DNA from: an uncultured Actinomycetes bacterium
GTDB lineage: Bacteria; Actinomycetota; Thermoleophilia; Solirubrobacterales; Solirubrobacteraceae
Reading direction: 5' to 3'
Assembly (NCBI GenBank): GCA_937888775.1
Contig: CALAQT010000567.1
Coordinates: 1-11,110 of the forward strand
DNA length: 11,110 nt
Shown here: positions 7,381 through 11,110 of the stretch, piece by piece
Position numbering within the stretch: the first letter of the stretch is position 1
Layout: every line of letters starts with the position of its first letter
The notes under the pieces: model-generated
Databases searched by the model: none
Seen by the model: only the letters and a program-made list of their open reading frames with translations
What the model was told of the DNA's origin: nothing
Program-made: the position numbers and the translations under genes

Positions 7381-7692
7381 CGCTAGGGGCGTCCTGGAGT
7401 CGTGGTTTCGGCGGCCCTGAGGTCGGCCATTTTCGCGATCGTATTCGATCTAAGCCAACGCGGACGCGCTTTTGCGGACGGCACGAGCAACCGGCTGGCT
7501 GGGTCTCAGCCAGATGGCGCGGCCGCGCGTGAGGTCACCCCCGCGTTAGCAGGGCTTTCCCCATATCGGGGAGGCAGGATTTGAAGCTGCGACCGCCATT
7601 TGATGAGCGACTCGCCGACCCGAAGCTGGTCTCGCTGAGCTGGCCACCGATCAGAGCGCCGCCTGGGTTCCGCGGTGGTTTTGCGGCGCCGC
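7381..7692. other. Non-coding gap with hairpin and tRNA-like relic
   Basis: No convincing gene is present. It should hold the promoter of the FHA-redox gene (minus strand), but I could not fix good -35/-10 boxes. A perfect 7-bp stem with a 5-nt loop lies at 7495-7513 (CTGGCTG / CAGCCAG). CCCC and GGGG flank ATATC at 7559-7571, next to the tRNA-like segment. In minus-strand sense, CCCTGC-TAAC-GCGGGG just beyond could form another small hairpin. The gap marks the edge between the intact redox operon and decayed DNA. Confidence 0.5.
7566..7650 (-). pseudogene. tRNA-like relic (T-arm and 3' acceptor resemblance)
   Basis: On the minus strand, GCAGC-TTCAAAT-CCTGC (7590 down to 7574) has a canonical 7-nt T-loop and a 5-bp T-stem with one C-C clash at the closing pair, followed by CTCCCCGA as a would-be 3' acceptor strand. 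Upstream, CAGCTCAG recalls a D-arm and TCGGTGG can pair with TCCCCGA at six of seven positions (one G-T). I could not form a believable anticodon arm, so a working tRNA is unlikely. It may be a decayed tRNA or the 3' copy left by an integrated element, or chance. Confidence 0.25.
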
Positions 7693-8548
7693 TGGTCAGC
7701 GTGCGTAGAGGTCGTCGAAGACGTTCGCGAGGATCTCCAGCGCGATCGGCGCGCCGCCAGATAGCGCCTCGCGCAGGTTGCCGCCAAAGAGAGCCCGGAC
7801 CCTGGAGAAGACGTGCTCGTCGGCACGCTCGAAGGGCTCGCGCAGGTCGGCGGGCACGGGCTCGCCCCGGGCCTCCAGCGCGCGGACCCGCACGCCGAGC
7901 TGCACGGCACGGCACGGCGGAGATCCTCGCGCTGCTCGGGCGGAACTTGTGTCATCGCCAGCGCCTAGAGCTGCTCGAAGATGCGCGGCACCGACGGGAC
8001 GTAGTCGGGATGCACCTCCATCAGCTCGGGGATGATCTGCCTGGTGTCACCGCCGTAGTAGGCCAGCGCGGCGCCGACCCGGAAGGCCGCGAGCTGTGCG
8101 ATCTGCGCGAACACATGCGCGAGAGGGAGATAGAGGTAGGCAACCTCGCCTGGCAGCAGCGTCTCGATCTCCACGACGATCGAGCAGAGCGACATCGCGT
8201 TGCGGTGCGACAGCACGCAACCCTTCGGTGGGCCTGTCGTGCTCGACGTGCAGATGATCAGCGCGGGATCGTCGGGACCCCGGCGTCGCGGCGACGCGAG
8301 AGCTCCTCGCGGTCGCCGCCCGACGCCGCGATGGCGTCCATTGCGACCACTCCCTCGGCGGCGTCGCGACCCTCGATGACCAAGACGCTGCGCAGCACCG
8401 GGAGCGCCTCGCGGACCGCGTCGATCTTGGCGAGCTGCGCCGCGTTCTCGACGATCACCGCAACCGCTCCGGAGTTCCCAGCGACCCACTCGCATTCCTC
8501 GGGCGAGTTCGTCGGGTAGATCGGTGCTGTTCTGATCAAGCCGGCGCG
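7693..8548 (-). pseudogene. Broken long-chain acyl-CoA synthetase (FadD-type AMP-binding)
   Basis: Three reading frames in order carry pieces of one adenylate-forming acyl-CoA synthetase: IYPTNSPEECEWVAGNSGAV (frame ending about 8258), then DDPALIICTSSTTGPPKGC with YLYLPLAHVFAQ (ending at 7965), then QLGVRVRALEARGEPVPADL and ALSGGAPIA (ending at 7693). Lesions visible are a 1-nt shift near 8270-8282, an in-frame TAG at 7965-7967 where the family usually has Tyr (EQL-stop-ALAMTQ), and a third copy of a CACGG unit at 7903-7917 that shifts the frame. The nucleotide-binding P-loop reads TSSTTGPPKG instead of TSGTTGxPKG. Roughly the first 80-90 residues and the whole C-terminal half of a ~600-residue enzyme are missing, so no activity is expected. 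Functional relatives activate fatty acids to acyl-CoA. Pseudogene status is clear unless the sequence has errors. Confidence 0.88.
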
Positions 8549-8615
8549 ACGGACCCGGTCGGCGCGGGTTCTTACGGATGGCAGATGCCCGGTTGCGGCC
8601 TAGAGTACTGATGTA

Positions 8616-8629
8616 CGAACATACGTTCC
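8616..8629. promoter_or_regulatory. LexA-like palindrome (SOS box candidate)
   Basis: CGAACATACGTTCC matches 13 of 14 positions of the Gram-positive/actinobacterial SOS box pattern CGAAC-RNRY-GTTCG. It is centred about 22 nt upstream of the ATG of the small helical protein, just before its ribosome binding site, and 9 nt after a TAGAGT box (8601-8606) that could be the -10. Placement at or after the transcription start would suit a repressor. It could instead be the operator of another dimeric regulator such as a TetR protein. Confidence 0.4.
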
Positions 8630-8644
8630 GAAGGGAGCGTCGAA

Positions 8645-8953
8645 ATGGCTCAGATCACCACCGAGCGTAGTCCGGTTGTGGCTCAAGCGACTCATCGGCG
8701 TGGCGTCACAGCGGCTCGTCATGTGACGGCGGTCGATCGGACCGCCGAGTTGTCCGATGACGTGTTGAAGTCGGCCGAGGCGGGTCAGCGAGCGGCGATC
8801 GAAGCGGTGCGCAAGTTTGTCGACACAGTCCTCAACTCCGCGATGGAGATGGCCGACGGGCTGGTGCACACGCAGTACGACTTCATCCGCAAGGTCATCG
8901 ACAGCGCTGCCAAGTCGCTGAGCCGCCGCGACGGCACGAAGTCAAACGGCTGA
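8645..8953 (+). CDS. Small helical, phasin-like protein of unknown function
   Basis: 102 residues from ATG 8645, with a strong ribosome binding site (AAGGGAG, 7 nt upstream). After a Thr/Arg-rich N-terminus (1-32), residues 33-95 look like two amphipathic helices (DVLKSAEAGQRAAIEAVRKF, then MEMADGLVHTQYDFIRKVID) with Ala, Glu, Lys and spaced hydrophobics. The style recalls phasins and other short surface-binding helical proteins of actinobacteria, but I cannot assign a family. There is no signal peptide, membrane helix or Cys. The neighbouring FadD pseudogene and the TetR remnant hint at a former lipid or polyhydroxyalkanoate setting, which is weak support for a granule-binding role. A LexA-like palindrome just upstream suggests possible stress control. 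Codon use is high GC3, so it is probably a real gene. Confidence 0.75.
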   Translation: MAQITTERSPVVAQATHRRGVTAARHVTAVDRTAELSDDVLKSAEAGQRAAIEAVRKFVDTVLNSAMEMADGLVHTQYDFIRKVIDSAAKSLSRRDGTKSNG

Positions 8954-9001
8954 GGTGAGCCATTGACTGCAGCAGCCAGCGCATCGGGCGCGCGACCATA
9001 A

Positions 9002-9032
9002 GAGTCGGACTCCGCCGCGATCCTCGATCGCG
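9002..9032. promoter_or_regulatory. Two dyads before the acetyltransferase gene
   Basis: GAGTC-G-GACTC at 9002-9012 is followed by CGCGATC-CTC-GATCGCG at 9016-9032, a perfect 7-bp stem with a 3-nt loop ending 20 nt before the GTG start. No T-run follows. They may be operators for the acetyltransferase gene or the end of the upstream transcript. Confidence 0.35.
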
Positions 9033-9051
9033 ACCTCACCCAAAACGAACC

Positions 9052-9723
9052 GTGACGCTACCCAGAAAGCGAACTGGACCGTTGTCTACACCACCGTTTC
9101 CCTCAACGAATGAGTTGGCTGCGCGTGGCGCGCCGGTCGAATCCCGAGACGGTGCGCACATTCGCGTGCGCCAGGGCCGCAGCTCTGACAGAGAGCTTCT
9201 GTTGCGCGGCTTTGAGCGACTCAGCAACGAGTCACGCTACCGCCGGTTCCTTGCGCCGATGCCGGAGCTCAGCGAAACGATGGTGCATTACCTGCTCGAG
9301 GTCGACCACCACAACCACGAAGCAATCATCGCTCTTGAGGAGGGAACCGGCGAAGGGATCGGGGTGGCGCGTTATATCCGCAACACCAAGTGCCCCGACA
9401 CGGCCGAGGTCGCGGTCACCGTGATCGACGACTGGCAAGCACGAGGCGTCGGCACGCTCCTGCTCGAGGTCCTCAGCGAACGAGCACGCGAGGCGAGCAT
9501 CACCACCTTCACAGCCCTGATGTTGGCCACAAACCAGGACATGATGGATGTGCTGACGAATCTCGGCCCATTCCGAATCATCGACCGCGAACTCGGCACA
9601 GTCGAGATCCAGATGCCAATCCCCGAAGTCGGGCTCTCACCCGCCCTGCGCAAGCTGCTAGGCATAGCCGCCCTCCACGACGTCGCCGTAGCGCCCGGCG
9701 CTATGACTCAAGCGACCACGTGA
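9052..9723 (+). CDS. GNAT acetyltransferase, Pat-like (protein lysine acetyltransferase type)
   Basis: 223 residues; GNAT domain from about 37 to 190. RLSNESRYRRFLAPMPELSE (56-75) followed by VDHHNHEAIIAL is the signature of the Pat-type acetyltransferases that modify lysines, for example in acyl-CoA synthetases. AEVAVTVIDDWQARGVGT gives the core strand with Glu119, the likely general base position, and the acetyl-CoA pyrophosphate loop Q129-x-x-G132-x-G134. Mycobacterial Pat carries an N-terminal cAMP-binding domain; this protein has only about 36 Pro/Arg-rich residues there. The start GTG 9052 lacks a clear ribosome binding site, and a later in-frame TTG (about 9112) would keep the whole domain, so the N-terminus is uncertain. 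A separate cNMP-binding protein and a dead acyl-CoA synthetase in the same window are suggestive but not linked by operon. The substrate is unproven. Confidence 0.88.
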   Translation: MTLPRKRTGPLSTPPFPSTNELAARGAPVESRDGAHIRVRQGRSSDRELLLRGFERLSNESRYRRFLAPMPELSETMVHYLLEVDHHNHEAIIALEEGTGEGIGVARYIRNTKCPDTAEVAVTVIDDWQARGVGTLLLEVLSERAREASITTFTALMLATNQDMMDVLTNLGPFRIIDRELGTVEIQMPIPEVGLSPALRKLLGIAALHDVAVAPGAMTQATT

Positions 9724-9998
9724 CGCATCCGGGGTCTGCTCGGAAGTCTGCGCTTCGGCGAAGAGCGTCCAGATGCCGCCGGAGACTGCTGGTTCTCCCT
9801 GAGGAGAGCAGCGGTCGCCGGCTCTCTGCGGACTGCAGCGGGCGCCCCAGTCGTTCAGGCTTTCCCGTCGGGTGCGTCCGTGTCCTCTAGCGCTGGGTGT
9901 CAGCACGAGGATGTTCGGTTGGCTGCACGCAACACGATCAGCAGCAGGAAGTCAGGATCATGAGCACGACCAGTCCGTGGGCGGACATTTGGTCAGCC
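9724..9998. other. Gap without a supported gene; one hairpin
   Basis: Open frames here have poor composition and no recognisable protein. A hairpin at 9804-9826 pairs GAGAGC with GCTCTC and, inside an AG bulge, CGG with CCG around a TCG loop (9 bp in total), about 80 nt after the acetyltransferase stop. It could end that transcript, but it has no T-run. Confidence 0.5.
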
Positions 9999-10154
9999 TC
10001 ATCGGCGGGACAAAACTGCGCGTCCGTCGAGCACGACGAGCAGAATCACGACGATCCCGACGACGGTAGTGGCCGTGTTCGACCACGATGAAAGCTGCGT
10101 GGAAAGGATCATCCAGGCGCCAACGAGTACAACAGCGATCTGAGTAAGGCTCAT
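9999..10154 (-). CDS. Small two-helix membrane protein (51 aa)
   Basis: A short gene. ATG 10154 is preceded by GAAAGGA with 8 nt spacing, a better ribosome binding site than most here. The product starts MSLTQIAVVLVGAWMIL, has a short polar turn with LSSWSN, then a second hydrophobic stretch TTVVGIVVILLVVLDGRA and ends with SRR. Two membrane helices with a Trp-containing turn and a positive tail recall one half of an SPW-repeat protein, though the match is by eye and weak. The opposite strand also has an open frame with a passable ribosome binding site (ATG 9960), but that product is polar, unremarkable and best explained as the shadow of hydrophobic codons. Function unknown. Confidence 0.6.
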   Translation of the reverse strand: MSLTQIAVVLVGAWMILSTQLSSWSNTATTVVGIVVILLVVLDGRAVLSRR

Positions 10155-10368
10155 CAGGTATTCCTTTCAGACTGGCTTTAGGCGGCGCCGCGGTCATCCA
10201 CCCAGGAAATGGATCGCCACGGCGACAGCACCCGAGGAGAACCTGCCGACGATCCCCTCACGTACACCAACTGCCGCGCCACCGCAGGGCATCGCGCCCA
10301 CTGGCTTTCAGCGAGGGTGACGAATGGCCAGCTTGGTGACGGCGAGAGCATCTTTCTGAGCTACTATT

Positions 10369-10398
10369 CTACTGGAAGGTAATATTACAATCCGGTAG
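10369..10398. promoter_or_regulatory. 30-bp AT-rich interrupted palindrome
   Basis: CTACTGGA (10369-10376) and TCCGGTAG (10391-10398) pair with one T-G wobble and enclose the perfect palindrome GTAATATTAC (10379-10388), each separated by 2 nt. A further AGCTAC (10359-10364) and GTAGCT (10395-10400) give an alternative outer pairing. The segment is strikingly AT-rich for this DNA. It could be a dimeric-regulator operator or a recombination end. Confidence 0.5.
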
Positions 10399-10516
10399 CT
10401 TATTGGCGCGATGTCTGTGGCGGTTCGTGTTGCCAGGGTCGCGAGACGCCATCGCACGGCCGAGCGGATCGGCGGGAATCCGATATGAGCGGTATTGAAC
10501 AGCGGGGCGCAGTTCT

Positions 10517-10559
10517 GATGATGGCCGCGGCTCATCTCCGATGATGGCCGCGGTTCATC
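10517..10559. repeat. Two 20-bp direct repeats, period 23 bp
   Basis: GATGATGGCCGCGG-C/T-TCATC occurs at 10517-10536 and 10540-10559 with 19 of 20 positions identical. Each copy is flanked internally by GATGA and TCATC, an inverted repeat with a CCGCGG core. The period is about two helical turns, as in paired operators. Confidence 0.6.
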
Positions 10560-10729
10560 ATTCATGAAGTGGGCTGGCCTTTCAACTTTGGGTTATGGAC
10601 CCCGGTTTGTTGGGGACCGGTTTGCTGACGGCGTTTGCGGTCAGGGAAGTGCTGCAGTCACGCGTTCGGTCGCGCCGGGTGGCCGAGAGTGTCCTGCGGT
10701 GGGCGATTCGGCGTCTTTATGCTGGTGGC

Positions 10730-10873
10730 GTGTCAGCCGAGACGCCGCGCCGCCCTGTTTCGCCGCTGCGGGGTCGCAAGAAGGTGCCCCGTGTGGTCCG
10801 CGAGCGCGAGATGCTTGAGGTGGCCGGACGCGTGTTCGCGCAGCGTGGCTTTCACGCCGCCTCGATGGATCAG
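10730..10873 (+). pseudogene. TetR-family regulator, N-terminal fragment
   Basis: From GTG 10730 the frame reads MSAETPRRPVSPLRGRKKVP and then REREMLEVAGRVFAQRGFHA ASMDQ, which is the first helix and the start of the helix-turn-helix of a TetR repressor. The expected continuation (IAxxAGVSKxxLYxYF) is missing, and after 10873 the frame turns Arg-rich and stays open to the right edge with no TetR features. TATGCT at 10718-10723 lies 6 nt before the GTG, so the gene may once have been leaderless. The same frame is open upstream to ATG 10595 (LLGTGLLTAFAVREVLQSRV), which may be chance. No ligand domain is present, so it is not a working regulator. Confidence 0.65.
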
Positions 10874-10877
10874 AGCC

Positions 10878-10973
10878 AGCGGACTCGTGTCCGGAGACGG
10901 CGACCTGACAGGCCTCGCCTCCCTTGTGCCACCGGTGCTGACGCCCGGCGCGTTCCTGGAGCTGCTTCGGTAG
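10878..10973 (+). pseudogene. Tail of an unidentified gene joined to the TetR fragment
   Basis: In a different frame from the TetR piece, about 30 codons with strong GC3 bias read LVSGDGDLTGLASLVPPVL then GAFLELLR and end at TAG 10971-10973. A perfect CGCCAG-ACCGC-CTGGCG hairpin starts 3 nt after the stop (10977-10993), as expected of a true gene end. It has no start of its own, so it looks like the 3' remnant of another gene, fused to the TetR fragment by deletion near 10873-10880. The family is not recognised. Confidence 0.35.
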
Positions 10974-10976
10974 TCG

Positions 10977-10993
10977 CGCCAGACCGCCTGGCG
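10977..10993 (+). terminator. Hairpin after the gene tail
   Basis: CGCCAG and CTGGCG form a perfect 6-bp stem around ACCGC, 3 nt past the TAG at 10971. No T-run follows. The remaining DNA to 11110 shows no supported gene. Confidence 0.35.
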
Positions 10994-11110
10994 TGGATTG
11001 CAAGACGCAGGACGTCCGCGACTCGTCGAGGCGGCAATTTGGGGCTCTCTCGGCATCGATGTGGTCAGTGTCACGGTGAGTGGTGCTCGTGCGGTAGGTG
11101 GAGGGTGATC

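Larger units (their letters stand above)
10155..10594. other. Intergenic stretch with dyad and direct repeats
   Basis: No gene is well supported. A 32-codon minus-strand frame (10292 to 10194) has plausible composition (GVREGIVGRFSSGAVAVAI) but a weak ribosome binding site. The stretch also holds an AT-rich dyad (10369-10398) and a duplicated 20-bp unit (10517-10559), both listed separately. It looks like regulatory or mobile-element scar DNA. Confidence 0.5.

Noticed and set aside
7574..7590. Selenocysteine tRNA anticodon arm (TTCAAA loop)
   Set aside because: The stem fits a T-arm better and none of the long SelC acceptor/T arms are present.
9960..10094. Plus-strand short frame with SD-like AGGATC opposite the 51-residue membrane protein
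   Set aside because: Polar Asp/His-rich product; the opposite strand gives coherent membrane helices and a better SD.
10194..10292. 32-codon minus-strand frame
   Set aside because: Composition plausible but SD weak, no homology by eye, too short to support alone.
1..11110. CRISPR array, insertion sequence or integrase
   Set aside because: No regularly spaced repeat series, transposase or recombinase motif seen on either strand.

Overview
The window reads as chromosomal DNA of a high-GC actinobacterium, possibly of the Thermoleophilia/Solirubrobacterales type. The basis is very high GC at third codon positions, a transmembrane Hanks-type kinase with a Thr-rich wall linker, FHA readers, a Pat-like acetyltransferase and starts that look leaderless. 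The lineage is an inference from gene style; there is no rRNA or other marker here.

Positions 1-7380 are a dense, intact signalling and redox locus. On the minus strand a tandem-FHA protein (runs off the left edge) follows a zinc-ribbon polytopic membrane protein distantly resembling PrsW. Diverging from them on the plus strand is a membrane Ser/Thr kinase with a six-cysteine ectodomain. Converging on the kinase is a minus-strand two-gene operon: a 1025-residue protein joining an FHA domain, a polytopic membrane [4Fe-4S] module, a [2Fe-2S] ferredoxin and a NirB-like FAD/NAD(P)H reductase, then a stand-alone cyclic-nucleotide-binding protein whose ribosome binding site overlaps the upstream stop. 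A simple reading is that the kinase phosphorylates partners read by the FHA domains, so that electron transfer through the big flavoprotein answers to phospho-Thr and perhaps to a cyclic nucleotide. This is the strongest candidate for an undescribed system in the window, and the regulatory link is inference.

Positions 7381-8600 are decaying DNA: a tRNA-like T-arm relic and an acyl-CoA synthetase (FadD-type) pseudogene with a nonsense codon, a 1-nt frameshift, a 5-bp repeat expansion and both ends missing.

Positions 8600-11110 are sparse: a small helical protein behind a LexA-like palindrome, a Pat-like GNAT acetyltransferase, a 51-residue two-helix membrane protein on the minus strand, an AT-rich dyad, a pair of 20-bp direct repeats, and the N-terminal part of a TetR regulator apparently joined by deletion to the tail of another gene. 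No insertion sequence, CRISPR array or integrase was found.
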